Below are positions 17,469-27,376 of a stretch of 54,747 nt of DNA, piece by piece. How positions within the stretch are numbered: the stretch's first letter is position 1; the number at the start of each line of letters is the position of its first letter. The notes beneath the pieces were generated by a model that worked only from the letters and a program-made list of their open reading frames with translations, searched no databases and had not been told where the DNA came from. The DNA is from a virus. The stretch is taken from IMG/VR virus record IMGVR_UViG_3300037071_003643, positions 1 through 54,747 of that record. The stretch is one strand, 5' to 3'. The position numbers and the translations under genes were made by a program.

Positions 17469-20275
17469 GGATGGCTGTCTCTGCAGGCGCATTAGTCCTT
17501 ACCGTCCACGCCGATACGACCCTGCTCCAGAAGGAGCTATCGGCAGGCATAGGTGCAGCTGGTACGGCTGCCGCGGCTACGGCCAATAAGTCGCTCACGA
17601 CGAGCCTCAAGTCCGTCGGGAGCAGGATGCAGGCCACCGGTCGCTCACTCACGAGGAACCTGACCCTCCCGATCGTCGGTCTCGGCGTCGTCGCTACCAA
17701 GTTCGCGCTCGACTATCGCTCGGCGTTCGCGCAGATCGACGCTTCGACGAACGCGAGCCAGGAACAGATCGAGGAATGGCGCAGGGGCGTTCTCTCGCTG
17801 TCGGGTCGTACGGCGCAGGCTCCGGTCGAGCTGGCTCAGGGCCTGTACATCCTCGCCTCGGCTGGTCTGCGCAACCGAGAGATATTCCCGACGCTAGCCG
17901 CTTCGGCGAAGGCTGCTGCCGCGGGCTACGGCGAGGCAGCTGATATCGCGAAGATCGCGGGCGCGGTCCTGAACGCCTACGCCGATGAAGGTCTCCACGC
18001 CGCCGACGTGACGGACATCCTCGCCGCGGCCGTGCGAGAGGGTCGAGCCGCACCGGACGAGTTCTCCGGAGCCATCGGACGTATCATCCCGATCGCGTCG
18101 AAGGCACAGGTCAGTTTCGCGCAGGTCGCCGCGTCGCTCGCGTCGGTCTCGAACATCGGTCTTGACGTGAACGAAGGCGTGACCGCCATGCGAGGTCTGT
18201 TGCGCTCGCTGACGGCCCCGACCGAAGAGACGATCGACACCCTCAAGAAGCTGGGGCTGACGGCAGGTGGAGTTCGGAAGACGCTCGCGGAAGACGGCTT
18301 GCTCGCCGCGCTCGACCTGCTCGATGAGAAGTCCAACGGAGAGATCCAGACCCTCCAGCATCTCATCCCGAACGTGCGAGCGCTGACAGGGTTCTTCGCG
18401 TTGCAGGACCAGGAGGTTCGGAAGGTGGATGGGGCGTTCGATCGCGTCATCCACTCGAAGGGAGACCTGGACGAGGCCTTCGGCGTCATCAAGAAGGACC
18501 CTCTGTTCCAGTTCAACAAGGCGCTCAATGAGCTCCGAGTCCAGGCGATCAAGCTCGGGAACGAGATCATCCCGGTCCTTACCGATACCGTTGTCCCGGC
18601 GATCCATGACGTCGCGCGCGCCTTCAACGATCTCTCGCCGGCGATGAAAGACTTCATCATCAAGGGCGCTGCGGTCGCTGCCCTCGCCGGACCGTTCATC
18701 TATCTCGCCGGATCGCTCCTGAAGATCGTGAGCGTCGGCGCTCGTGTCGCGACGGTTCTAACGGGTATCGGTACCGCAGCAGCAGGGTCTACGGGTAAGG
18801 TCGCAGGTCTCGGCGGCGCGCTCGCCAAGATCGGTTCGGGTAGCGCGCTCGCGGGTACCGCGATCGCGGGACTGACCGCTATCGGCACCGCCGGACTCGC
18901 GGGCGCTGCTATCAGCTTGAACGATCTCATCAAGTTCGATCCTAAGGAAGCCGCTAACGAGTTCGTGCCGCAGTTCCAGACTGAGACGATCCGCGCGGTC
19001 GTCGCCGAGAACACCGGTTTCTGGGACGCCTTCATGAACCCGACGAAACCTATCGGCGCCTACACGGACGATGTCGTCGCGGCTATTACCGAAGAGGCGA
19101 ACAGAGCGATCCAGAAGGGCGCCGACCCCGAGAAGGTCGCCGGTATCCTCCAGGCCAACTTCGCGGCGATCGAACGCTCGATCGGTGGCGTGAACGAGGG
19201 CACCGAGGGCGTGCGACAGGCGACACGAGATATCCTCGGGCTCGGTGGGGCAGCAGGACTGAGCGCTACCACGCTCCTCGAGGCGGGCGACGTCGCCGAC
19301 CGGTGGACCCGAATCCTGATCAACTCCGGTGACGCCGAGACGAACGCCGGGCGGAAGCTCGCGCAGCTCTTGACGGGTATCGAGCATACGAGCGACGGTC
19401 TGAACGACCTTACCGCGAATCAGGTGGAGAACCTCCTGGCGGTCGGCGATACAGCAGGCGCGCTCGCGCTGTTGCAGAAGGCATACGATCGAGCGATGAA
19501 TCGGCAGAACGACTGGACCGAGGGTACGGCGAAGGAGCGCGAGGAGACCAACAAGGCGGCGATCGCTCAGAAGGCGCATACAGGCGCGATGAATAATGCC
19601 AGCGACGCTGCTAAGAATGCCGCGCTGAAGGGCAAGAAGTACAGCGACTACATCAAGGGTCTCCCGCCGAACCTACGGAGGGTCGTCGAAGCGCAGCGCG
19701 CGGCGAGCGCGAGCGGGAATGAGGCAGCCGAGTCTGCGCGCAACGCGGGCAAGGCCATGGGCGATAGCGGGAAGCAAGCGCAGGAGGCGGGCGGGAAGGT
19801 CGTCGAGTACGGCGGGAAGCTGGATAACCTCCCTCCCGAGGTGCGTACGAAGGTGACGGCTGAGACGGGTCAAGCCAACGCGGCGATCGCAGCGTTACAG
19901 CGCAAACTCGCGATCTTGCAGCAGCAGACCTATACGGTATTCCTGAACGTCGTTCAGGGTGGCTCGGCGCCGAAGCCACCGAGTGGTCCTCCCTCGGTTC
20001 CGGGACATAAGGACGAGGCGTCTGGTACGGACGACTTCCCCGGCGGCATGGCGTACGTCGGCGAGCGCGGTCCCGAGCTGGTATTCCTGCCGCAGCACTC
20101 GAAGGTCGTCCCGCATAACGAGCTGCGTACGGTCGGCGGTCCCGAAGGTCGAGGCTCCCGGATGGTGATCCTCGAGGGCGTCGTGGACGTCGATACAGGG
20201 CGTATCCGCGCGATCGCTCGTGAAGAGGTCGATGACGATCATCGGTACCAGGCAGCGCTAGGGAGGATGCGATGA
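17465..20275 (+). CDS. Tail tape measure protein
   Basis: 936 residues, the longest gene before the tail tip, as expected. Residues about 80-300 contain the TP901-type core: ASTNASQEQIEEWRRGVLSL, LAQGLYILASAGL, FSGAIGRIIPIASKAQVSF. Hydrophobic segments at about 395-480 may form the membrane-passing part. The C-terminal end has FPGGMAYVGERGPELVFLP, a common tape measure ending. GTG 17465 overlaps the chaperone stop; ATG 17471 two codons later is an equally good start. Length predicts a tail on the order of 140 nm. Confidence 0.92.
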   Translation: MRMAVSAGALVLTVHADTTLLQKELSAGIGAAGTAAAATANKSLTTSLKSVGSRMQATGRSLTRNLTLPIVGLGVVATKFALDYRSAFAQIDASTNASQEQIEEWRRGVLSLSGRTAQAPVELAQGLYILASAGLRNREIFPTLAASAKAAAAGYGEAADIAKIAGAVLNAYADEGLHAADVTDILAAAVREGRAAPDEFSGAIGRIIPIASKAQVSFAQVAASLASVSNIGLDVNEGVTAMRGLLRSLTAPTEETIDTLKKLGLTAGGVRKTLAEDGLLAALDLLDEKSNGEIQTLQHLIPNVRALTGFFALQDQEVRKVDGAFDRVIHSKGDLDEAFGVIKKDPLFQFNKALNELRVQAIKLGNEIIPVLTDTVVPAIHDVARAFNDLSPAMKDFIIKGAAVAALAGPFIYLAGSLLKIVSVGARVATVLTGIGTAAAGSTGKVAGLGGALAKIGSGSALAGTAIAGLTAIGTAGLAGAAISLNDLIKFDPKEAANEFVPQFQTETIRAVVAENTGFWDAFMNPTKPIGAYTDDVVAAITEEANRAIQKGADPEKVAGILQANFAAIERSIGGVNEGTEGVRQATRDILGLGGAAGLSATTLLEAGDVADRWTRILINSGDAETNAGRKLAQLLTGIEHTSDGLNDLTANQVENLLAVGDTAGALALLQKAYDRAMNRQNDWTEGTAKEREETNKAAIAQKAHTGAMNNASDAAKNAALKGKKYSDYIKGLPPNLRRVVEAQRAASASGNEAAESARNAGKAMGDSGKQAQEAGGKVVEYGGKLDNLPPEVRTKVTAETGQANAAIAALQRKLAILQQQTYTVFLNVVQGGSAPKPPSGPPSVPGHKDEASGTDDFPGGMAYVGERGPELVFLPQHSKVVPHNELRTVGGPEGRGSRMVILEGVVDVDTGRIRAIAREEVDDDHRYQAALGRMR

Positions 20276-21735
20276 CGACCACGGTCCTCCGGCGGTGCGC
20301 CGATAGCTTCGTCATCCAGAATCGTCCCTCGGAGAACTTTGGTGCGCTGCCCAAGCTGGTCATCTCGAACGCTTCGAGTCAGAACAAGCTGGCCTACCTG
20401 TTCTTCGGTGGAGGGCCGACGCGCGGCGTCTACGTGACCCGCGCACTCCTGCGTGTCTACGCTCGCGGCGCCTGGTCGGGATCCCACACCATCACGGCTC
20501 GTCGCGTAACCGAAGAGTGGAAAGAGAACAGCATCACGTATAAGCGCTCTCCCGCTGATACGGCGACGGACGCAGCGACCGAAGCGGTCGTGGGGATGAG
20601 CTCAGGCGATCCGATCGAGATCGACGTGACCGATCTCGTGCGTGCCGCGTTCCTCGGTGCTGGCGCGCCCTACACCGGCATCCGGCTCTCGACGTCGGGC
20701 ACGAACGACTACCCGATCCACTCGCACGAGGCGAAGGACCCCGACCTGCGCCCCGTTCTCGAAGTGGACTACACGACGACGCCGTTCCAGGCGTTCGATC
20801 TCTTCCCCGGCGACGGGGCGGTCGTCTCGATCCCCGCCCCGTTCCTGCGCTGGACGTTCTATGACGCCGACGAGAACGAGCAGGCCGCGTACCAGGTGCA
20901 GATCGACAGCAGCGACACGTTCCCTACGCCCGACTTCGATACCGGCTGGGTCGATAGTACGGACCCGGAGATCGACCTGGGTGCGACGGCGTACACCGGG
21001 ATGAGCAACGGGCAGACGATCTTCTGGCGCGTTCGGGTACAGAACGCCGAAGGGATCATCGGCGAGTGGAGCGATCCCGCCGAAGTCACGAGGACGGCCA
21101 AGGGGACGTTGGTGATCAACGCGCCGACGAGTACGACCGTCGATCACACCCCCGAGATCGCGACGACGCTCACCGGCCAGGCGCAGGTCGCGATCCGCTA
21201 CGTCATCGAGGGACCCGATATCCAGAGCCTCGCCGACTTCCTCGAGAACGGCGTCGAGCTATGGAACAGCGGCAGGATGCGCGCTCACGCGGTCGACGGC
21301 GAGCGGATCGAGTACGAGGTTCCGAAGCACATCGTGCGGGCGCGCGAGCGGCTGTATCGACTCATCGTGCGCTCCTGGGATGACGTCGAGAACCGCGTTG
21401 CGACGCCCGGCGATCCCCGCTACGCCGAGGCCATCGTGGACTTCCAGGTGGTCGAATCGTCCGGCGCTCCCGGCGCGCCAGGTGCGCTGACGGTGACGCA
21501 GGAGCAGGTGACGCTCCCCGACGGACATACGGTCTACGGCCCAGGGGTCCTGCTCTCGTGGACACGCTCTGCGGTTCCCGACTTCTGGGCGCTGTACGTG
21601 GACGGCGTTCTGCAGGAGGACAAGATCGACGCGCTGGACTGCCAGGTGAGCGGTACGTCCTACTCGCTCAGGTGGTACGGCGCAGAGCCCGGCTTCGCCC
21701 ATGAATACGAGATCGCAGCCCTGGAGGTGACGTAG
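20272..21735 (+). CDS. Minor tail protein with DNRLRE-like and FnIII-like domains
   Basis: 487 residues. The first 165 residues (VLRRCADSFVIQNRPSENFG ... YLFFGG ... GSHTITARRVTEEW ... NSITYKRSP ... GIRLSTSGTNDYPIHSHEA) match the DNRLRE-domain pattern found in surface and phage tail proteins. Then FnIII-like segments follow (FLRWTFYDADENEQAAYQVQ ... FWRVRVQNAEGIIGEWS). It follows the tape measure by ATGA overlap, the place of the distal tail or adsorption protein. No enzymatic motif. Confidence 0.68.
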   Translation: MTTTVLRRCADSFVIQNRPSENFGALPKLVISNASSQNKLAYLFFGGGPTRGVYVTRALLRVYARGAWSGSHTITARRVTEEWKENSITYKRSPADTATDAATEAVVGMSSGDPIEIDVTDLVRAAFLGAGAPYTGIRLSTSGTNDYPIHSHEAKDPDLRPVLEVDYTTTPFQAFDLFPGDGAVVSIPAPFLRWTFYDADENEQAAYQVQIDSSDTFPTPDFDTGWVDSTDPEIDLGATAYTGMSNGQTIFWRVRVQNAEGIIGEWSDPAEVTRTAKGTLVINAPTSTTVDHTPEIATTLTGQAQVAIRYVIEGPDIQSLADFLENGVELWNSGRMRAHAVDGERIEYEVPKHIVRARERLYRLIVRSWDDVENRVATPGDPRYAEAIVDFQVVESSGAPGAPGALTVTQEQVTLPDGHTVYGPGVLLSWTRSAVPDFWALYVDGVLQEDKIDALDCQVSGTSYSLRWYGAEPGFAHEYEIAALEVT

Positions 21736-24700
21736 TGGCACTGAGTACGCCGACCGTCGTTTCGACGCTCAGCAGTAGCGCGTCCGGTCCGACGCATACG
21801 ACGAGCCCTGCGTTCACGCCGACGAACGGGAAGCTGATCCTCGTCTCGGTCTCGCTGGAGTCCTCGTCGGGGACGGGGAACCCCCCGCAGCCTTCTCTCG
21901 CAGGGAACGGCTTCACATACGACGTGATCTTCGACCACATCTATGACGGCGCCGGCGGCACGCGAGGTCGGCAGACGATCTTCGCCGCTCTGGGCACCGG
22001 CGGGACGAATACGGTGCTCACGGTCACTTCCTCTGCCGACGTCATCGGGGCCGAGGCGATCGCCCTGGAGTGCGCGGGCTCGATCACCACAGGCGCGAAC
22101 GGGGCGAACGCGATCCGGAACATCAACAACAACTCGGGTGCGGCCGATAACGTCGCGACCGCGACCCTTTCCGAGACGCCGTGGACGCTTGACGGAACGG
22201 TCCTCTTCACGACGTCCAACTCGCAGAACGTCGCGGTGACCGCGGGCGGGGCAGAGACGCTGCTGCAGTCGCTGAATCACTCCGGGCCTAGCTCGAACGC
22301 TGCAGCGCTCTGGGTCGCTCCCGACGGCGACGACACGATGAGCGCGACCTGGACCGGGAACGCCGACTGGGGCGCGGTCATCATCGAGCTGAAAGAAGCG
22401 TCGGCTGTCGCTCCCGGCGGGGGAAGTCCGACCGGTGTGAACGTCGCGGGTGAGCTGAGCGATAACGTCGATCGTTCGACCTATACCGTGTCGGTCACCA
22501 CCACGGTCGCGTCGCCGCTCCTGCTCATGTTCGTGCATACGCAGCAGTCGAACACGGTACTCAACCCTCTCGGGAACCCATCGATCCCCGTGGCGACAGC
22601 GTCGAATGCGGTCGTGCTTGCGCGAGAGACGGCTGCGGAGAACCTCTATGACGTCGATGGAGGGACGACCGCTCGCCTATCGTTCTTCCGAGGGATCGGT
22701 CCCGTCTCGCCGGGGACTTTCACGATCGACGTAACGCTCGGGGGAATCGTCCACCTGGGCTGCGAGGTCATCGTCATCGAGATCGAGGACGACTTCGACG
22801 TGAGCAACGCCAACGGCGCGAGCGCGATCCGCCAGGTGGCCTTCGACGCGAACGGCACCCTGCTCTCGATCAACGCGAGCGTGGACGCGGGCGAAGCATG
22901 CTGGGATCTCGACCGCGCGTTCGTCGCGCTAGCGAGGAACACGGGCAACGACGTCCCGACAGCCGATACTTCGGCGTGGGTCGATCTCGCGACCGAATCA
23001 CATAGCGGTCCCATCTCGGGCCTCGATGTGTTCTTCGCTGCAGCGACCGCGCCGTCGAGCGTCGGCGCCGGCTGGGGTACTCCGGCGTACTGGGGCGCGA
23101 TCTTCGTGGAGATCAAGGACCCGGCCGCGGTCGCTCCCACCGACCCAGGGGGCGACGGGATCCCCGACCCGGAGCTGGTCGGGTTCGTCTACTCGAACCA
23201 GGACAGTACGGGCGGTGCGGCGAGCGCGTATCAGACGAACTCGTTCACGCCGGAGGCGAGCGCCCTCCTCGTGGCCTGCGTGACGAACGAGCAATCCAGC
23301 GCGGTCGGCGCCGCTGCGACGCCATCCTCGCTCACGGGACACGGCACCTGGACGCTCGTGGAGGACAATAACTACGACCAGGACGGCGGTACTCGTGGCC
23401 GACAGACCGTCTGGCGGTGCAAGGTCGGCGGGTCTCCCTCGAGCGCGGGCGTCTATCCGACGTTCGGTGTCGCTCAGCTCGGCTGCTCGGTGCAGGTCGT
23501 GCAGTTCTCGGATTCCGGCGATCTCGATACAGGCGGGACGAACGGAGCGAACGCGATCAGGAACAGCGCGCAGGCCGAGGCCATCGGCGTCCATACGATC
23601 GCCGCATCGCTGGACGAGACGGTCTGGTCCCTCGATACCACGCTCGCGTTCGTGCAGCACCAGGCGGTCGAGGACGTCACGCCCGGGTCGGGCTTCACGA
23701 TCCTCGGACAGGGCTCTCACCCCGGGCCGGTGAGCGCGCTCGCATCGATGTACGCACCTTCGGGACCGCAGGCGGCGCTCGCGACATGGGTGTCGAACGT
23801 CCCCGTCGGCGTGATCGTCCTGGAGATGAAGGACACGAATAGCGTCCCGCCGACGACGACTCCGACGACCGGGCATCCGTGGATCGACCTCATCGGCTAC
23901 TCGACGTCGCGCCGGCTGCGTCCCACGAGCCCGTACGATCCCCAGTTCACCGGCGAATGCCAAGAGCACACCGAGAGCTACGTCGGCGCGACCGACGTCA
24001 TCGAGCAGATCATGGGCCGACCGTTCAACGGCCAGCGCGAGTACCACGACATCGGCGGGCGCTTCCCCGCTCCGAAGGACCCGCCCTCCGGCGGCGATAT
24101 CGGAGGTCGTACGCCTTCCGGTGGCTGGTACGACACGATGAGCGATCTCGACATCCTCTGCTCGACCGGCCCTCCTGCTGCTGGTACCGGCCCCCACGTG
24201 CTCGCCGATCCCGGTAACCTCTTCGAGGCGGGACACCGCGCGGCGTACCTCTCGCTGCACTCGCACGGTGGAGGCTCGTTCTCGGCGGACATGATCGTCG
24301 CGAACGATACCGGCGTCACCGAGCACGCTCCTGGAGGCGAGACGGCGGAGGCCTACTTCAAGTGGATCGGCGGGTTGATCCTCGCCGAGACCACGCCGCG
24401 CTACCGGTTCTGGATGAGCTATACGCACGAGCCCGAAAACGACTTCTTTCACCGGGACGCCTCGAACACGTACATCAAGTGGCAGGACATCAACGTGCGA
24501 GGCGGTGGGACGGGGCGGAACAGCCGGGTGAACTTCGGTCCGGCGTTCGAGCAGATCATCGACTGGTGGGCCGAGATCGGGCTGGTCCCGCGTCGAGACG
24601 ATCCCGACTCGCCGCTGCTCGGCTACACCGTCCATCTCCTGCAGGGCACGTATAAGGGAGGCCAGCACGGGCCGCTCGAGGAATGGATCACGCCGAGCCT

Positions 24701-26225
24701 TGCCGCGAAGATCCACTCGGTCGGCGCGTCCGGCTACTCGCGCTGGAAGAGCCCGACGCGGGCGAAGGCTCTCATGGACCCGGTGCACAACGCGGGCCTA
24801 GCGATGACGGGCGCTCCCTGGAACCTCGCGACGCCGCTCAAGTGCTCGTTCGGCGAGTTCGGTATCGCCGAGGGCTTCGTCGGAGTGACCGCGATCCCCG
24901 ACTACCCCGAGACCTGGGCCGAGGTCGCGCTGCTGACGCCGACGCCGTTCAAGGCGACGTTCTGGGCCGAGCTGGCCTCGACGCTGAAGAGCGCGGCGTA
25001 CAACAACAACGTCGTCTCGGGCGAGCCCGACGTCGAGTTCATCTCGGTCACGGACCACTTCGCGCGCTATCCCGGCGACAACGCGCCGATGCTCTATCCG
25101 GTGACCAGCTCGACGGGTTCGACCTCAGCGTTCACGACCTTCATGAACGACACGACCGCGCTCGATACGACGCATACCATCTTCGGGAAGCCGCTCACCA
25201 CGCCAGAGATCGACGCGTGGAGCGGGACGACGAGCCCCGGCGTCGATCCTCCGGTCGTGACGTCGTTCACGCCGACCTCCGGGCCTCCCGGCACGAGCGT
25301 GACGATCACCGGCCAGTTCCTCAGTGGCGCGACCAGCGTGGAGTTCGGCGGCGTCGCCACGGCCAGCTTCATCGCGATCGACGATTCGACGATCACCGCG
25401 ACGGTTCCTGCGGGCGCGGTCGATGGTGTGATCACGGTCACGAGCGATGGTGGCTCGGATGACTCGTCTGGTTCGTTCGACGTGACGAGTACGCCTCCGG
25501 CGAACCCGCCCACTATCTCGTCGTTCTCGCCGAGCACCGGCGTCGTCGGCGTTACGGTCACGATCACCGGCCAGTACTTCACCGGCGCGTCCTTCGTGCG
25601 CTTCAACGGAGTAGCCGCGACGTTCGTGGTGAACAGCGATACGTCGATCTCGGCGACGCTACCTTCCGGCGCGACCGACGGCGTGCTCTCGGTCCAGACG
25701 AGCCAGGGTATCGGATACTCCTCGGCGTCGTTCGACGTCACGGTCCCTGCAGGGCCTCCCGTCGGCGATGTGCCTTCGACGTTCAACCCGACCGACGATC
25801 TCATGACGACCGTACAGGGCATCTGGCTCATCGACGCAGACTTCGCGATCCCGACCGACGAGATCACGCAGGTGCGCCTCGAGGATACCCAGGAGCTACC
25901 CGAGCAGTTCGGCGCGTCCGTGACGACGCTGTACCCCATCGGTTCGCAGCGCCCGGTCTCGATCAGGGAGAACCTCCGCGGCTACGAAGGCACGATCTCG
26001 GGCCTCGCCGTCTCGCGGACCGATCGTCGCGCGCTCGAACGCCTCGCGACGCCCCTGGGACGACACCTGCGCCTGGTCGTGATGGATATGAACATCTCGA
26101 TCGAGCTGATCAACCTCTCGATCGGACGGCTGAACCCGCAGCTCGGTATGCACCCCGTCTCGCTCGAGGTCGTTCAGGTCGATGACTACACCACCGCGAG
26201 GACTCGGCACGGAGGCAGCCAGTGA
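21735..26225 (+). CDS. Giant tail protein: three repeats, GH26-like barrel, two TIG domains
   Basis: 1496 residues from GTG 21735. Residues 1-710 hold three copies of a roughly 235-residue domain, each with NGANAIRN or NGASAIRQ and ending in an IELKE/EIKD strand. Residues about 711-1168 look like a TIM-barrel glycosidase: SYTHEPEN (Glu about 899) and SFGEFGIAEG (Glu about 1041) are placed like the acid/base and nucleophile of GH26-type enzymes. Two IPT/TIG domains follow at about 1169-1250 and 1256-1337 (FTPTSGPPGTSVTITG, FSPSTGVVGVTVTITG). The last 150 residues resemble a tail-tip attachment module. Probable receptor-binding depolymerase; the substrate is unknown. Confidence 0.75.
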   Translation: MALSTPTVVSTLSSSASGPTHTTSPAFTPTNGKLILVSVSLESSSGTGNPPQPSLAGNGFTYDVIFDHIYDGAGGTRGRQTIFAALGTGGTNTVLTVTSSADVIGAEAIALECAGSITTGANGANAIRNINNNSGAADNVATATLSETPWTLDGTVLFTTSNSQNVAVTAGGAETLLQSLNHSGPSSNAAALWVAPDGDDTMSATWTGNADWGAVIIELKEASAVAPGGGSPTGVNVAGELSDNVDRSTYTVSVTTTVASPLLLMFVHTQQSNTVLNPLGNPSIPVATASNAVVLARETAAENLYDVDGGTTARLSFFRGIGPVSPGTFTIDVTLGGIVHLGCEVIVIEIEDDFDVSNANGASAIRQVAFDANGTLLSINASVDAGEACWDLDRAFVALARNTGNDVPTADTSAWVDLATESHSGPISGLDVFFAAATAPSSVGAGWGTPAYWGAIFVEIKDPAAVAPTDPGGDGIPDPELVGFVYSNQDSTGGAASAYQTNSFTPEASALLVACVTNEQSSAVGAAATPSSLTGHGTWTLVEDNNYDQDGGTRGRQTVWRCKVGGSPSSAGVYPTFGVAQLGCSVQVVQFSDSGDLDTGGTNGANAIRNSAQAEAIGVHTIAASLDETVWSLDTTLAFVQHQAVEDVTPGSGFTILGQGSHPGPVSALASMYAPSGPQAALATWVSNVPVGVIVLEMKDTNSVPPTTTPTTGHPWIDLIGYSTSRRLRPTSPYDPQFTGECQEHTESYVGATDVIEQIMGRPFNGQREYHDIGGRFPAPKDPPSGGDIGGRTPSGGWYDTMSDLDILCSTGPPAAGTGPHVLADPGNLFEAGHRAAYLSLHSHGGGSFSADMIVANDTGVTEHAPGGETAEAYFKWIGGLILAETTPRYRFWMSYTHEPENDFFHRDASNTYIKWQDINVRGGGTGRNSRVNFGPAFEQIIDWWAEIGLVPRRDDPDSPLLGYTVHLLQGTYKGGQHGPLEEWITPSLAAKIHSVGASGYSRWKSPTRAKALMDPVHNAGLAMTGAPWNLATPLKCSFGEFGIAEGFVGVTAIPDYPETWAEVALLTPTPFKATFWAELASTLKSAAYNNNVVSGEPDVEFISVTDHFARYPGDNAPMLYPVTSSTGSTSAFTTFMNDTTALDTTHTIFGKPLTTPEIDAWSGTTSPGVDPPVVTSFTPTSGPPGTSVTITGQFLSGATSVEFGGVATASFIAIDDSTITATVPAGAVDGVITVTSDGGSDDSSGSFDVTSTPPANPPTISSFSPSTGVVGVTVTITGQYFTGASFVRFNGVAATFVVNSDTSISATLPSGATDGVLSVQTSQGIGYSSASFDVTVPAGPPVGDVPSTFNPTDDLMTTVQGIWLIDADFAIPTDEITQVRLEDTQELPEQFGASVTTLYPIGSQRPVSIRENLRGYEGTISGLAVSRTDRRALERLATPLGRHLRLVVMDMNISIELINLSIGRLNPQLGMHPVSLEVVQVDDYTTARTRHGGSQ

Positions 26226-27376
26226 TCGACGTCGGCCTGAAGGCCTCGGACCGGCGCAAGTTCCACGACGCGCTGAAGCACTCGCACGATATCCGCTCAC
26301 GCGTCGAGGTCCTGGATCGTGACGAGCAGATCGTCTCGACGCTCGATGACATCGTCCTGCCAGGATCGACGGTCGATATAGACGCGAGCCAGCGTCCGGA
26401 TCGCGTCCTGCAGCTCCAGCTCGCCGACGTCGATCGAGGATTCCACTTCGCGCCTAGCTCGGCCGCTCGCTCGTCGATGTTCGCCGACAACTTCCTCCGT
26501 GTCTCTCGGCTCCACTGGGTCGCTGAGCTGGATAGATGGATCGACGTGGACCTGTTCACAGGGCCGGTGACGGCGGTCGCTCGCGACGGCGAGACGATCT
26601 CGGTCACGGCGGTCGGCAAGGAATCGCTCGCGCTCGATCCCGCGTTCGCGTGGAAGCCTCAGCACTACCATCGGCGCTCTCTCGTTACGGACGTGATCCG
26701 TTCGATCCTGCGCGAGCAGGGCGAGCATCGCTTCGATCTCCCGCGACTCGACGCCAAGACCCGCCACCCGGTGTCGCTAGGACGACAGTCGGAGCCCTGG
26801 AGGGTCTGCCGACGTCTCGCCGATAGCGTCGATCGCCAGCTGTTCTATGACGGGCACGGGCGCGTACGGCTCAGGGTCCTCCCCGATGCAGTCGCATGGG
26901 ACTTCCGCTCTGGCAAGGACGGGACGGTGACGAGCCCGCCGGCGCTGACGTTCGATACTACGGAGCTCCGCAACACGATCGAGGTCCTGGGGCCCGAGCC
27001 CGAGAGCAAGAAGGAGAACCGGATGCGCTACGTCGCGATGCCCCCGAAGGGCAACGCGCTCTCGCCCTGGACGCTCGCGCGGAACGGCCAGCCGCGATTC
27101 CTCGTCGAGCGCGTCGAGCTGTCGCACGCTCGCGATATGGAGGTCCTCCGGCGCAAGGGCGATCGCACCCTGAGCGATCGTCTCTCCGCGGTCTTCGATG
27201 TGCAGTTCGAGGCGCTCCCGATGCCGACGCTGGAGCCCGGCGATAAGGTCGCGCTCGTGGACGACGGCGAGCGCTACGTGTTCCGTATCCGGTCGATGTC
27301 GATCCCGCTCGGGGCCGAGCCGATGAGTATCGGCTTCCATCGGCGCCCGAATCATCGACCGAAGGGACGCCACTGA
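26222..27376 (+). CDS. Tail hub-like minor tail protein
   Basis: 384 residues from GTG 26222 (GTGA overlap). The layout IRSRVEVLDRDEQIVSTLDD, LQLADVDRG, DLFTGPVTAVARDGETISV and the later LSDRLSAVFDVQF/LEPGDKVALVDDGER fits tail-associated baseplate hub proteins (gp27/gp44-like ring) of siphoviruses. These form the ring under the tape measure. No catalytic site seen. TGATG joins it to the next gene. Confidence 0.6.
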   Translation: MIDVGLKASDRRKFHDALKHSHDIRSRVEVLDRDEQIVSTLDDIVLPGSTVDIDASQRPDRVLQLQLADVDRGFHFAPSSAARSSMFADNFLRVSRLHWVAELDRWIDVDLFTGPVTAVARDGETISVTAVGKESLALDPAFAWKPQHYHRRSLVTDVIRSILREQGEHRFDLPRLDAKTRHPVSLGRQSEPWRVCRRLADSVDRQLFYDGHGRVRLRVLPDAVAWDFRSGKDGTVTSPPALTFDTTELRNTIEVLGPEPESKKENRMRYVAMPPKGNALSPWTLARNGQPRFLVERVELSHARDMEVLRRKGDRTLSDRLSAVFDVQFEALPMPTLEPGDKVALVDDGERYVFRIRSMSIPLGAEPMSIGFHRRPNHRPKGRH

